Source of the DNA: Helicobacter pylori
GTDB taxonomy: Bacteria; Campylobacterota; Campylobacteria; Campylobacterales; Helicobacteraceae
Assembly: GCF_016748675.1 (NCBI RefSeq)
Contig: NZ_CP051534.1
Coordinates: forward strand, 434,001-498,000
Reading direction: 5' to 3'
Length of the DNA: 64,000 nucleotides
Below, in pieces: positions 31,274-41,011 of the stretch. Both the position numbers and the translations under genes were made by a program. The notes beneath the pieces were generated by a model, which did no database searches, was not told the origin of the DNA, and was given only the letters and a program-made list of their open reading frames with translations. Each line of letters starts with the position of its first letter. Position 1 is the stretch's first letter.

Positions 31274-32014
31274 ATGAAAAATGCTTTCAAAGCGTTTGCC
31301 TTGTTAATCGTATTTTTTTCAAGCGCTCTGTTGGCACAGGATTTAAAAATCGCTGCTGCTGCTAATCTCACACGCACTTTAAAAGCCCTTGTTAAAGAAT
31401 TTCAAAAAGAACACCCCAAAGACGCTGTTAAGATTAGCTTTAATTCTTCAGGCAAACTCTACGCTCAAATCGCTCAAAACGCCCCTTTTGATTTATTCAT
31501 TTCAGCAGATATGATTAGACCTAAAAAGCTTTATGATGAAAAAATAACCCCTTTTAAAGAAGAAGTCTATGCTAAAGGCGTGTTGGTTTTATGGAGTGAA
31601 GATCTAAAAATGGATTCTTTAGAGATTCTTAAAGACCCTAAAATTAAATATATCGCTATGGCTAATCCTAAACTAGCCCCCTATGGAAAAGCCAGCATGG
31701 AAGTCTTAGATCATTTAAAGCTCACTCCTAGTCTTAAATCTAAAATCATTTATGGCGCTTCTATTTCTCAAGCCCATCAATTTGTCGCTACTAAAAACGC
31801 TCAAATAGGCTTTGGAGCGTTATCCTTGATGGATAAAAAAGACAAAAACCTCTCTTATTTCATCATTGATAAAGCCCTTTATAACCCTATTGAACAAGCC
31901 TTGATCATCACTAAAAATGGGGCTAATAACCCTTTAGCCAAAGTCTTTAAAGATTTTTTATCCAGCCCTAAAGCTAGAGCTGTCTTTAAAGAATACGGCT
32001 ATATTGTGGATTAA
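31274..32014 (+). CDS. modA: Molybdate-binding periplasmic protein
   Basis: The 246-residue protein has a signal peptide (residues 1 to about 21, ending LLAQ) and the ModA pattern: AAAANLTRTLKALVKEF, then FNSSGKLYAQI with anion-binding Ser residues and FDLFISAD. It captures molybdate or tungstate for the ABC importer. It is followed after 21 bp by modB and then modC, forming a complete operon. It matches HP0473. Confidence 0.93.
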   Translation: MKNAFKAFALLIVFFSSALLAQDLKIAAAANLTRTLKALVKEFQKEHPKDAVKISFNSSGKLYAQIAQNAPFDLFISADMIRPKKLYDEKITPFKEEVYAKGVLVLWSEDLKMDSLEILKDPKIKYIAMANPKLAPYGKASMEVLDHLKLTPSLKSKIIYGASISQAHQFVATKNAQIGFGALSLMDKKDKNLSYFIIDKALYNPIEQALIITKNGANNPLAKVFKDFLSSPKARAVFKEYGYIVD

Positions 32015-32035
32015 AACGCATAAAAAAGGCGAACA

Positions 32036-32710
32036 ATGGATCATGAGTTTTTGATTACCATGCGTTTGAGCTTTTCTTTAGCTTTTATTACCACCCTTAT
32101 TTTACTCCCTATAGGGATTTTTTTAGGCTATTTTTTAAGCCTTAAACGCAATCTTTTAACGAGCTTAACAGAAACGCTTGTGTATATGCCTTTAGTTTTA
32201 CCCCCAAGCGTGCTAGGGTTTTATCTTCTTTTAATTTTTTCGCCTTCTTCTTTTTTGGGAGCGTTTTTACAAGATGCGTTAAATGTGAAACTTGTTTTTA
32301 GTTTTCAAGGGCTTATTTTAGGGAGTGTGATTTTTTCTTTACCCTTTATGGTAAGCCCCATTAAAAGCGCGTTAATTTCCTTGCCCGCTTCTTTAAAAGA
32401 AGCCAGTTATAGCTTGGGTAAGGGGGAATATTACACCCTTTTTTTTGTCCTGCTCCCTAACATCAAACCCAGTTTATTGATGGCTATCATCACAACTTTT
32501 ACGCACACTATAGGTGAGTTTGGCGTGGTGATGATGCTTGGGGGTGATATATTAGGGGAAACAAGAGTGGCTAGTATTGCGATTTTTAACGAAGCTGAAG
32601 CGCTCAATTATTCTAAAGCCCACCAATACGCCTTAACGCTCACGCTCATTAGTTTTAGCCTTTTATTTGTTACCCTATTTTTAAATAAAAAACAAAGCTC
32701 GTTTTTATGA
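32036..32710 (+). CDS. modB: Molybdate ABC transporter permease
   Basis: The 224-residue protein has about five membrane segments and the permease coupling motif near residues 122-150 (EASYSLGKGEYYTLFFVLLPNI, the EAA loop). It forms the channel for molybdate brought by ModA. Its stop overlaps the start of modC by 4 bp (ATGA), so the two are translated together. Confidence 0.92.
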   Translation: MDHEFLITMRLSFSLAFITTLILLPIGIFLGYFLSLKRNLLTSLTETLVYMPLVLPPSVLGFYLLLIFSPSSFLGAFLQDALNVKLVFSFQGLILGSVIFSLPFMVSPIKSALISLPASLKEASYSLGKGEYYTLFFVLLPNIKPSLLMAIITTFTHTIGEFGVVMMLGGDILGETRVASIAIFNEAEALNYSKAHQYALTLTLISFSLLFVTLFLNKKQSSFL

Positions 32711-33504
32711 TAAAAGCGCGGTTTAAAAAATGCCTTTTAGGATCTAGGGGCGCGTTTGATTTGAATATAGACTTAGAAATTAAAGAAGCAGAAGTTGTCG
32801 CTTTATTAGGAGAATCGGGAGCGGGTAAAAGCACGATTTTACGCATTTTAGCGGGGCTTGAAGCGGTGAATAGCGGCTATATTGAAGTCAATCATTCAGT
32901 GTGGCTAGACACTCAAAAAAAAATTTTTTTAAAACCACAACAACGAAAAATCGGCTTTGTGTTTCAAGATTACGCTCTATTTCCGCATTTAAACGTGTAT
33001 CAAAACATCGCCTTTGCTCACCCTAAAGATAAAAATAAAATTCACGAAGTGTTACGCTTAATGCGTTTAGAAAATCTAAGCCAGCAAAAAATTCTTCAAC
33101 TCTCTGGCGGGCAAGCCCAACGAGTCGCTTTAGCAAGAGCCTTGATCGCAGCCAAGAATCTATTGCTTTTAGATGAGCCTTTAAACGCCCTAGATAACGC
33201 CTTAAAAAACGAAGTGCAACAAGGTTTACTTGATTTTATCAAGCGTGAAAATTTAAGCGTGTTATTGGTGAGTCATAACCCCAATGAAATAACCAAACTC
33301 GCGCAAACTTTCCTCTTTTTAAACAATGGAATTATTGATTCTAATCAAGAAAATCGGCTTTTTTCAAACCGCTTGTTGATAAAACCTCTCTTTGAAGATG
33401 AAAATTATTGCCATTATGAAGTCATTCCTCAAACGATTAGTTTGCCCAAAGATTGTCTGAATCCAACTTTTAAGCTTGATTTCAATCAAGGCAAAAAATT
33501 TTAG
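32707..33504 (+). CDS. modC: Molybdate ABC transporter ATPase
   Basis: The 265-residue protein has Walker A GESGAGKST near residue 37, signature LSGGQAQRVALARAL near 137, Walker B LLLLDEPLNALD and a switch His (LVSHN). E. coli ModC is about 350 residues with a C-terminal molybdate-binding (Mop/TOBE) domain. Here only about 45 residues follow the ATPase, so that regulatory domain is missing. The locus is also annotated modD in H. pylori. It matches HP0475. Confidence 0.9.
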   Translation: MIKARFKKCLLGSRGAFDLNIDLEIKEAEVVALLGESGAGKSTILRILAGLEAVNSGYIEVNHSVWLDTQKKIFLKPQQRKIGFVFQDYALFPHLNVYQNIAFAHPKDKNKIHEVLRLMRLENLSQQKILQLSGGQAQRVALARALIAAKNLLLLDEPLNALDNALKNEVQQGLLDFIKRENLSVLLVSHNPNEITKLAQTFLFLNNGIIDSNQENRLFSNRLLIKPLFEDENYCHYEVIPQTISLPKDCLNPTFKLDFNQGKKF

Positions 33505-33560
33505 AAATATTTTTTCATTTTCCTCTTAAAACCCTCTTATTTTTAAACTTTATACACCCG

Positions 33561-33590
33561 TTTTAGTGTTAGGAATAACGCTAAAATTTT
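33561..33590. terminator. Bidirectional terminator between modC and gltX
   Basis: TTTTAGTGTTA (33561-33571) pairs with TAACGCTAAAA (33576-33586) with one G-T pair and a GGAA tetraloop, followed by TTTT. The genes on both sides converge here, and the A/U-rich arms would let it end transcripts from either side. Confidence 0.7.
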
Positions 33591-33666
33591 AAGGAGTCGC
33601 TCTCATAACAACCGCTAAAATCAAGCTCTTTTATTATCAGCGTTCCATGAAAACAGAGCCAATTTT

Positions 33667-35058
33667 TTAGCTTTTCAAAAATGCCTCTATCCTTTTGACG
33701 CTCTCTGTTTTGCCTAAAATAAAAAGCGCTTCTTTAAGGCCTATCCCGCCCCCCTTACCCAAAAGGGCTAATCTTAAAGGTTGCATGAAACTACCCGCTT
33801 TAATCTTTTCTTCTTCAATGATTTGGTGCATGGCGTTTTCTAGCGCGCTTTCATCGTTGAAATCAGCTTTATCTAACGCCAATTTAAATTTTTCTAACAA
33901 GGGCATAACGAGCGCTTGATTGAGCTTTTTAAAAACCTTTTCTTCATACTCCATAGGAGCGGTTAAAACCTCATCTATTTTAAGGGCTAATTCTTTTAAG
34001 GTTTGAGATCTTTCTTTGAGGGCGTCCAACAAGCGATCCAATTGAGCGGGGTTTAAATGAGAAAGATCGCTAAAACTAAAAGGTTTTAAAAGTTTTAACA
34101 ATTCCTGCACGCTTTGGTTTTTCAAATAATGAGCGTTGAGCCAATTGAGCTTGTGCCAGCTAAAGCAACTGGGCGAAGAATTCAAATCTTTAGGGTCAAA
34201 ACATTCCAATAATTCTTGCATGCTAAAAATTTCTTTATCTTGATAGCTCCACCCCAAACGCGCTAAAAAATTCACTAAAGCTTCCTTAAGATAACCCATT
34301 TCTTGATAGTCCATCACATTAGTGGCCCCATGGCGTTTGCTTAATTTTTGTCCTTCTTCATTCAAAATCATCGGCACATGGAAAAAATTAGGGATTTTAA
34401 AATTCAAAGCTTTATAGAGAACGATTTGTTTAGGGGTGTTAGAAAGGTGATCATCGCCTCTAATCACATCAGTAATCCCCATTAAAGCGTCATCAATAGT
34501 AACCACAAAATTATAAGTGGGCGTCCCATCGCTCCTGGCGATGATAAAATCGTCTAATTCGTGAGTGTTCACTCTCACTTCGCCTTTAACCCCGTCATTA
34601 AAACTAATGATTTCATTTTGTGGGACTTTAATCCTTACCACAGGCTCTATGCCTTTAGGAGGCGTGCCTTTAAAATCACGATAACGATTGTCATAGCGTG
34701 GGGTTTCTTTCCTGGCCTTTTGTTCTTCTCTCAAAGCGTCCAACTCATCTTTACTCATGTAGCAATAATAGGCTTTGTCTTCATCTAAGAGTTTTTGGAT
34801 GTATTCTTTATAAATTTCAAAGCGTTTGGATTGGTAGAGGATTTCTCCGTCGTGTTCTAGCCCCACCCATTTGAAAGCTTCTATAATGGCGTTAGCCGCT
34901 TCTATGGAGTTACGGCTCAAATCCGTGTCTTCAATGCGTAAAAAAAACTTTCCTTGATTGGCTCGTGCAAAAAGATAATTAAAAATGGCTGTCCTTAAGC
35001 CTCCTATGTGGAGGTAGCCAGTGGGCGATGGAGCGAAGCGTGTAATGATCAAACTCAT
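33667..35058 (-). CDS. gltX: Glutamyl-tRNA synthetase
   Basis: The 463-residue class I synthetase has HIGG at residues 17-20 (GYLHIGGLRTA) and KLSKRHG near 240, the KMSKS equivalent. H. pylori has two GltX proteins. One charges tRNA-Glu and the other is specialised for tRNA-Gln that is later amidated. This gene matches HP0476 (GltX1). A TACAAT -10-like element lies on the minus strand at 35093-35088, about 30 bp upstream of the start. Confidence 0.92.
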   Translation of the reverse strand: MSLIITRFAPSPTGYLHIGGLRTAIFNYLFARANQGKFFLRIEDTDLSRNSIEAANAIIEAFKWVGLEHDGEILYQSKRFEIYKEYIQKLLDEDKAYYCYMSKDELDALREEQKARKETPRYDNRYRDFKGTPPKGIEPVVRIKVPQNEIISFNDGVKGEVRVNTHELDDFIIARSDGTPTYNFVVTIDDALMGITDVIRGDDHLSNTPKQIVLYKALNFKIPNFFHVPMILNEEGQKLSKRHGATNVMDYQEMGYLKEALVNFLARLGWSYQDKEIFSMQELLECFDPKDLNSSPSCFSWHKLNWLNAHYLKNQSVQELLKLLKPFSFSDLSHLNPAQLDRLLDALKERSQTLKELALKIDEVLTAPMEYEEKVFKKLNQALVMPLLEKFKLALDKADFNDESALENAMHQIIEEEKIKAGSFMQPLRLALLGKGGGIGLKEALFILGKTESVKRIEAFLKS

Positions 35059-35174
35059 TATTCTAACCTTAAAAATAAAATACTCTTATTGTATTCAAAA
35101 ATGGCTTAAAAATGGTTTCACTTTTTTCTATTAAAATTAGTGTATCATTGAGATTATTTTTAATAGGATCACCC

Positions 35175-36284
35175 ATGCAATTTCCAAAAGCCTTATTACA
35201 TTCATCATTCTTTTTACCTTTATTTTTATCTTATTGTATCGCTGAAGAAAATGGGGCGTATGCGAGCGTGGGGTTTGAATATTCCATTAGTCATGCAATC
35301 CAGCACAATGACCCTTTTTTGAATCAAGAACGCATCCAAATCATTTCTAACGCTCAAAACCAAATCTACAAACTCAATCAAGTCAAAAATGAAATCACCA
35401 GCATGCCCAACACCTTTAACCACATCAACAACGCTTTAAAAAACGATGCTAAATTAACCCCCACTGAAAAGCAAGCCGAAACCTACTACCTGCAATCCAC
35501 GCTTCAAAACATTGAAAAAATAGTCACGCTTAGCGGTGGCATTGCATCTAACCCACAATTAGCCCAAGCGTTAGAAAAAATGCAAGAACCCATTACTAAC
35601 CCTTTAGAATTAGCAGAAAACTTAAAAAATTTAGAATTGCAATTTGCTCAATCTCAAAACCGCATGCTTTCTTCTTTATCTTCTCAAATCGCTGCAATTT
35701 CAAATTCTTTGAACGCGCTTGATTCTAACTCTTATTCTAAAAACATTTCAAGCATGTATGGGATGAGTTTGAGCGTAGGGTATAAGCATTTCTTCACTAA
35801 GAAAAAAAATCAAGGGTTTCGCTATTATTTGTTCTATGACTATGGTTACACTAATTTTGGTTTTGTGGGCAATGGCTTTGATGGTTTAGGCAAAATGAAT
35901 AACCACCTCTATGGGCTTGGAATAGACTATCTTTATAATTTCATTGATAATTCACAAAAACATTCTAGCGTGGGTTTTTATATAGGCTTTGCTTTAGCGG
36001 GGAGTTCGTGGGTAGGGAGTGGTTTAGGCATGTGGGTGAGTCAAAGGGATTTTATCAACAATTATTTGACTGGTTATCAGGCTAAAATGCACACGAGTTT
36101 TTTCCAAATCCCTTTGAATTTTGGGGTTCGTGTGAATGTCAATAGGCATAACGGCTTTGAAATGGGCTTAAAGATCCCTTTAGCGGTCAATTCCTTTTAT
36201 GAAACGCATGGCAAAGGGTTAGATACTTCCCTCTTTTTCAAACGCCTTGTGGCGTTTAACGTGAGTTATGTTTATAGTTTTTAG
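35175..36284 (+). CDS. hopJ: Outer membrane protein, Hop family
   Basis: I take the ATG at 35175 (MQFPKALLHSSFFLPLFL), which gives a proper signal peptide and 369 residues. The frame is open from 35112. The mature N-terminus (EENGAYASVGFEYSIS) and C-terminus (LVAFNVSYVYSF) are Hop signatures. The middle (about 45-190) is Asn/Gln-rich helical, and the last ~180 residues form the barrel. It matches HP0477 (HopJ), which has a near-identical paralogue, HopK, elsewhere. Gene conversion between the two is known for this pair. Confidence 0.87.
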   Translation: MQFPKALLHSSFFLPLFLSYCIAEENGAYASVGFEYSISHAIQHNDPFLNQERIQIISNAQNQIYKLNQVKNEITSMPNTFNHINNALKNDAKLTPTEKQAETYYLQSTLQNIEKIVTLSGGIASNPQLAQALEKMQEPITNPLELAENLKNLELQFAQSQNRMLSSLSSQIAAISNSLNALDSNSYSKNISSMYGMSLSVGYKHFFTKKKNQGFRYYLFYDYGYTNFGFVGNGFDGLGKMNNHLYGLGIDYLYNFIDNSQKHSSVGFYIGFALAGSSWVGSGLGMWVSQRDFINNYLTGYQAKMHTSFFQIPLNFGVRVNVNRHNGFEMGLKIPLAVNSFYETHGKGLDTSLFFKRLVAFNVSYVYSF

Positions 36285-36292
36285 GGGGGTAA

Positions 36293-37930
36293 ATGCCTTC
36301 AAACGCTCTTTCTGTTGAAGAAATCGCTCATTTAATCAACGTTTCTCATAGCAGCGTGCGTAATTGGATCAAAACCAATCTTTTAGAGAAACTAGAGATT
36401 GATCATAAAATTTATGTGAAAACAAGCTCTTTTTTAGATTTTTGCCGCAACCATTTAGGGAAAAACAAGCTTAACAAATACGCTAACAAATCCTTAAAAG
36501 GCACGCATAACCATCAAGAATTGATTTTAAAATACCTAAAAATATTAGAAAATAGCTCTGATTTAGAAAAGTTGGGTTCTTATTATGAGGAAGAACTTTC
36601 TAACACCACCAGAAATTTAGAAGGCATTTACTACACTCCTAATAAGATAGTAGAACAACTTTTCACTCTCCCCAAAGATTTTGATACCACTCAAGCGATT
36701 TTTTGCGATCCGGCTGTGGGGAGCGGGAATTTTATCATGCATGCTTTAAAACTGGGTTTTAAGGTTGAAAATATCTATGGCTATGATACAGACGCTTTTG
36801 CTGTCGCTTTGACTAAAAAGCGTATTAAAGAGCGTTATCGTTTAGATTGCTCTAATATCATGCAAAAAGATTTTTTAAATTTAAAACATGCCCCGCAATT
36901 TGATTGCATTTTCACTAACCCGCCATGGGGTAAGAAATACAACCAAAACCAAAAAGAAACTTTCAAACAGAAATTCAACCTCTCTCAAAGCCTAGATAGC
37001 GCGTCGCTCTTTTTTATAGCGAGTTTGAATTGCTTAAAAGAAAACGCTCATTTGGGGCTATTATTACCAGAAAGTTGTTTGAATATTGATGCGTTTAAAA
37101 AAATGCGAGAAGTGGCTTTAAAGTTTCAAATGAGAAGCCTGATTGATTTTGACAAACCCTTTAAAAATCTAATGACTAGGGCTGTGGGTTTGGTGCTTAA
37201 AAAAATCCCTAACAAGGATCAAAAAATCTCATGCTTTTATCAAAATAAACTATTCAAACGCTCACCCTCTTCTTTTTTCAACAACCCTAAAAAGATTTTT
37301 AATATCCATTGCTCTCACCAAAAAAATAAAATTTTAGACCACCTTTTTTCTATTCCTCATATCACTTTAAAAAATAACGCTCATTTTGCTTTAGGGATTG
37401 TTACAGGCAACAATAAAGAAAAATTACGCTCCAAGCAAGAAAAAAATACCATTCCTATTTTTAGGGGTTCAGATATTTTAAAAGACAGATTAAAAGCCCC
37501 TAGCCAATTCATTAACGCTGATTTAAAAGACTGCCAGCAAGTCGCCCCCTTAAGCCTTTATCAGGCTAGAGAAAAAATCGTGTATAAATTCATTTATTCA
37601 AAGCTTGTCTTTTTTTATGACAATGAGCAACGCCTTTTTTTAAACAGCGCGAACATGTTTGTTTTAAAAGAAAATTTCCCCATCAACGCTCATGCGTTAA
37701 AAGAATTGTTAAACAGCGATTTAATGCAATTTATTTTTGAATCACTTTTTAAAACGCATAAAATCTTAAGAAAAGATTTGGAATGCTTGCCCCTATTTGC
37801 GCAATTTATTAACAATAATTTTGATGAAAAATTTTATTTGAAAAATTTAGGGATAGAAAAAAAAGACCCTAAACATTTCACCATCAGGAAAAATCATGCA
37901 TGTTGCTTGTCTTTTGGCTTTAGGGGATAA
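36293..37930 (+). CDS. Adenine-specific DNA methyltransferase with N-terminal HTH
   Basis: The 545-residue protein starts with an excisionase/MerR-like helix-turn-helix (LSVEEIAHLINVSHSSVRNWI, residues 6-26). A gamma-class N6-adenine methyltransferase follows: DPAVGSGNFIM from Asp139 and NPPWG at 209-213. The C-terminal half resembles a TaqI-type target-recognition domain (FRGSDILKDR near 385). It matches HP0478, annotated as a VspI-like methyltransferase. No restriction gene is adjacent. An A8 tract at 37857-37864 near the 3' end could vary the last residues. Its end overlaps the next gene by 35 bp, and it follows hopJ by 8 bp. Confidence 0.85.
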   Translation: MPSNALSVEEIAHLINVSHSSVRNWIKTNLLEKLEIDHKIYVKTSSFLDFCRNHLGKNKLNKYANKSLKGTHNHQELILKYLKILENSSDLEKLGSYYEEELSNTTRNLEGIYYTPNKIVEQLFTLPKDFDTTQAIFCDPAVGSGNFIMHALKLGFKVENIYGYDTDAFAVALTKKRIKERYRLDCSNIMQKDFLNLKHAPQFDCIFTNPPWGKKYNQNQKETFKQKFNLSQSLDSASLFFIASLNCLKENAHLGLLLPESCLNIDAFKKMREVALKFQMRSLIDFDKPFKNLMTRAVGLVLKKIPNKDQKISCFYQNKLFKRSPSSFFNNPKKIFNIHCSHQKNKILDHLFSIPHITLKNNAHFALGIVTGNNKEKLRSKQEKNTIPIFRGSDILKDRLKAPSQFINADLKDCQQVAPLSLYQAREKIVYKFIYSKLVFFYDNEQRLFLNSANMFVLKENFPINAHALKELLNSDLMQFIFESLFKTHKILRKDLECLPLFAQFINNNFDEKFYLKNLGIEKKDPKHFTIRKNHACCLSFGFRG

Positions 37931-38744
37931 TCTCATCACGCTTAGCCTTTTAAAAGAAATCGCTTTCAAACAGCAACAGTCCCTTAAAATCCTAGGCACT
38001 CGTTTGACTTTAAAAATCGCCAAGCTTTTAGAATGCGAAAAACATTTTGAAATCATTCCTCTTTTTGAAAATATCCCCGCTTTTTATGATCTTAAAAAAC
38101 AAGGCGTTTTTTTGGCGATGAAGGATTTTTTATGGTTGTTAAAAGCGATTAAAAAGCACAAAATCAAACACTTGATTTTAGAAAAACAAGACTTTAGAAG
38201 CGCTCTTTTAGCCAAATTCATTCCCATAACCACTCCAAATAAAGAAATTAAAAATGTTTATCAAAACCGCCAGGAGTTGTTTTCTCAAATTTATGGGCAT
38301 GTTTTTGATAATAGTCAATATTCCATGAGTGTAAAAAACCCCAAAAAGATTTTGATCAACCCTTTCACAAGATCCATAGAGCGAAGTATCCCTTTAGAAC
38401 ATTTAAAAATCGTTTTAAAACTTTTAAAACCCTTTTGTGTTACGCTTTTAGATTTTGAAGAACGATACGCTTTTTTAAAAGATAAAGCCGCTCATTATCG
38501 CGCTAAAACCAGTTTAGAAGAAGTTAAAAACCTGATTTTAGAAAGCGATTTGTATATAGGAGGGGATTCGTTTTTGATCCATTTGGCTTACTATTTAAAG
38601 AAAAATTATTTTATCTTTTTTTATAGGGATAATGACGATTTCATGCCGCCTAATGGTAAGAATGAAAATTTTCTAAAAGCCCATAAAAGCCATTCTATAG
38701 AACAAGATTTAGCCAAAAAATTCCGCCATTTGGGGCTATTATAA
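37896..38744 (+). CDS. GT9-like (heptosyltransferase-family) glycosyltransferase
   Basis: The 282-residue protein resembles short GT-B heptosyltransferases: a start MHVACLLALGDNLITLSLLK and the C-terminal donor-site pattern ESDLYIGGDSFLIHLAYYL, equivalent to D-GGDSG-HLA in WaaC/WaaF. A role in lipopolysaccharide core or O-chain synthesis is probable. The start ATG has AGGA 7 bp upstream and lies inside the methyltransferase gene. It matches HP0479. Confidence 0.72.
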   Translation: MHVACLLALGDNLITLSLLKEIAFKQQQSLKILGTRLTLKIAKLLECEKHFEIIPLFENIPAFYDLKKQGVFLAMKDFLWLLKAIKKHKIKHLILEKQDFRSALLAKFIPITTPNKEIKNVYQNRQELFSQIYGHVFDNSQYSMSVKNPKKILINPFTRSIERSIPLEHLKIVLKLLKPFCVTLLDFEERYAFLKDKAAHYRAKTSLEEVKNLILESDLYIGGDSFLIHLAYYLKKNYFIFFYRDNDDFMPPNGKNENFLKAHKSHSIEQDLAKKFRHLGLL

Positions 38745-38752
38745 TATTGTGT

Positions 38753-38758
38753 TATACT
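38753..38758 (+). promoter_or_regulatory. -10-like element upstream of typA
   Basis: TATACT lies 32 bp before the typA start and 8 bp after the glycosyltransferase stop. The context fits an H. pylori extended -10 promoter. Confidence 0.45.
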
Positions 38759-38789
38759 TCTAATTTCAATTTTGCTTGTTAGGACATTC

Positions 38790-40589
38790 ATGAAAAATAT
38801 TAGAAATATCGCTGTAATCGCGCATGTTGATCATGGGAAAACCACTCTAGTAGATGGCTTACTTTCTCAATCTGGCACATTTAGTGAGAGGGAAAAAGTG
38901 GATGAAAGGGTGATGGATAGCAATGATTTGGAAAGAGAAAGAGGCATCACTATCCTGTCTAAAAACACCGCTATTTATTACAAAGACACTAAAATCAATA
39001 TCATTGACACTCCTGGGCATGCTGATTTTGGGGGCGAAGTGGAGCGCGTTTTAAAAATGGTGGATGGGGTGTTGCTCTTAGTGGACGCTCAAGAAGGGGT
39101 CATGCCTCAAACTAAATTCGTGGTTAAAAAGGCTTTGAGTTTTGGGATTTGCCCTATTGTGGTGGTGAATAAAATTGATAAGCCTGCCGCTGAACCGGAC
39201 AGAGTGGTGGATGAAGTTTTTGACTTGTTCGTAGCCATGGGGGCTAGCGATAAACAATTGGATTTCCCTGTGGTGTATGCCGCCGCACGAGATGGCTATG
39301 CGATGAAAAGTTTAGACGATGAAAAGAAAAATTTAGAGCCTTTGTTTGAAACGATTTTAGAGCATGTGCCAAGCCCTAGCGGGAGCGTTGATGAGCCTTT
39401 GCAAATGCAAATTTTCACGCTTGATTATGACAATTATGTGGGCAAAATCGGTATCGCTAGGGTGTTTAATGGCTCGGTTAAAAAGAATGAAAGCGTGCTG
39501 TTGATGAAAAGCGATGGGAGTAAAGAAAATGGTCGTATCACTAAGCTTATAGGTTTTTTAGGGCTGGCTAGGACGGAGATTGAAAACGCTTATGCGGGCG
39601 ATATTGTAGCGATTGCCGGGTTTAACGCGATGGATGTGGGCGATAGCGTCGTTGATCCTGCTAACCCCATGCCTTTAGACCCCATGCATTTAGAAGAGCC
39701 TACGATGAGCGTGTATTTTGCTGTCAATGATTCGCCCTTAGCCGGATTAGAAGGAAAGCATGTTACTGCTAATAAATTGAAAGACAGGCTCTTAAAAGAA
39801 ATGCAAACCAATATCGCTATGAAATGCGAAGAAATGGGCGAAGGCAAGTTTAAAGTGAGCGGGCGTGGGGAATTGCAGATCACTATTTTAGCTGAAAATT
39901 TACGCCGTGAAGGGTTTGAGTTTAGCATTTCACGCCCTGAAGTCATCATTAAAGAAGAAAATGGCGTTAAATGCGAGCCTTTTGAGCATTTAGTGATTGA
40001 CACGCCCCAAGATTTTAGCGGGGCTATCATTGAGAGATTAGGCAAAAGAAAAGCCGAGATGAAAGCGATGAATCCCATGAGCGATGGCTATACAAGATTA
40101 GAATTTGAAATTCCTGCAAGGGGGCTTATCGGTTATAGGAGCGAGTTTTTAACCGACACTAAAGGCGAAGGCGTGATGAATCATAGCTTTTTGGAATTCC
40201 GCCCTTTTAGCGGGAGCGTGGAATCGCGCAAAAATGGGGCGCTCATTAGCATGGAAAATGGCGAAGCGACCGCTTTTTCCCTTTTCAATATCCAAGAAAG
40301 AGGCGCGCTTTTTATCAACCCCCAAACGAAGGTTTATGTGGGCATGGTCATTGGCGAACACAGCAGGGATAATGATTTAGATGTCAATCCTATCAAATCC
40401 AAGCATTTAACCAACATGAGAGCGAGCGGGAGCGATGATGCGATCAAACTCACCCCGCCTAGGACTATGGTGTTAGAAAGGGCGTTAGAATGGATTGAAG
40501 AAGATGAGATTTTAGAAGTTACCCCCTTGAATTTAAGGATCAGGAAAAAGATTTTAGACCCTAACATGAGGAAAAGGGCGAAAAAATAA
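38790..40589 (+). CDS. typA: Translational GTPase TypA/BipA
   Basis: The ATG at 38790 ([18 protein letters not shown]), 6 bp after AGGA, gives 599 residues, the usual length. A TTG at 38772 would add six residues. GTPase motifs are AHVDHGKT (11-18), [16 protein letters not shown] and [10 protein letters not shown], followed by EF-G-like domains. The ribosome-associated GTPase helps large-subunit assembly and stress or cold adaptation. It matches HP0480. Its stop lies about 60 bp before the disrupted methyltransferase gene. Confidence 0.93.
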   Translation: MKNIRNIAVIAHVDHGKTTLVDGLLSQSGTFSEREKVDERVMDSNDLERERGITILSKNTAIYYKDTKINIIDTPGHADFGGEVERVLKMVDGVLLLVDAQEGVMPQTKFVVKKALSFGICPIVVVNKIDKPAAEPDRVVDEVFDLFVAMGASDKQLDFPVVYAAARDGYAMKSLDDEKKNLEPLFETILEHVPSPSGSVDEPLQMQIFTLDYDNYVGKIGIARVFNGSVKKNESVLLMKSDGSKENGRITKLIGFLGLARTEIENAYAGDIVAIAGFNAMDVGDSVVDPANPMPLDPMHLEEPTMSVYFAVNDSPLAGLEGKHVTANKLKDRLLKEMQTNIAMKCEEMGEGKFKVSGRGELQITILAENLRREGFEFSISRPEVIIKEENGVKCEPFEHLVIDTPQDFSGAIIERLGKRKAEMKAMNPMSDGYTRLEFEIPARGLIGYRSEFLTDTKGEGVMNHSFLEFRPFSGSVESRKNGALISMENGEATAFSLFNIQERGALFINPQTKVYVGMVIGEHSRDNDLDVNPIKSKHLTNMRASGSDDAIKLTPPRTMVLERALEWIEEDEILEVTPLNLRIRKKILDPNMRKRAKK

Positions 40590-40651
40590 ATAGAATTTTT
40601 TGGAATGCATGCCAATTTATTCAACCAAAACGCTAGTAAAAAGATATTTTT

Positions 40652-41011
40652 TTGCACAATTTACGCTCCAATAATGGGCGTTACAAACGCTACATAAAAG
40701 CCCCTTTAAGATATGGTGGGGGCAAGTCTTTAGCTGTAGGGTTAATAGTGGAGTGTATACCTAATGGTGTGCGTAGGATGATTAGCCCTTTTATAGGTGG
40801 GGGGAGCGTAGAAATTGCATGCGCGACAGAGTTGGGTTTAGAAGTGCTAGGCTTTGATATTTTTGACATTTTAGTGAATTTTTATCAAGTGCTACTCAAA
40901 GACAAACAAGCTCTTTATAATCATTTGTTCTCTTTAGAACCTAATCAAGAAACTTACAGCACCATTAAGCAAGAGTTAAAAGCCCATTATAAAAAAGAAT
41001 GGAGTTTTTAG
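40652..41011 (+). pseudogene. D12-class adenine methyltransferase, 5' fragment
   Basis: The fragment holds motif X/I of a Dam/D12-type N6-adenine methyltransferase (IKAPLRYGGGKS, then ISPFIGGGSVEIACATE). It stops shortly after AAGAATG at 40995-41001, where a mobile element begins. The remainder is at 54355-54892. The listed start is a TTG. An ATG at 40609 would read into this frame if the T7 run at 40647-40653 had one more T, so this end may also carry a slipped frame. It matches the 5' part of HP0481 (annotated FokI-like methyltransferase). It is inactive as it stands. Confidence 0.82.

Noticed and set aside
39590-40078. 162-codon open frame on the minus strand inside typA
   Set aside because: It lies wholly opposite a well-conserved GTPase gene, has no domain and mirrors its codon pattern.
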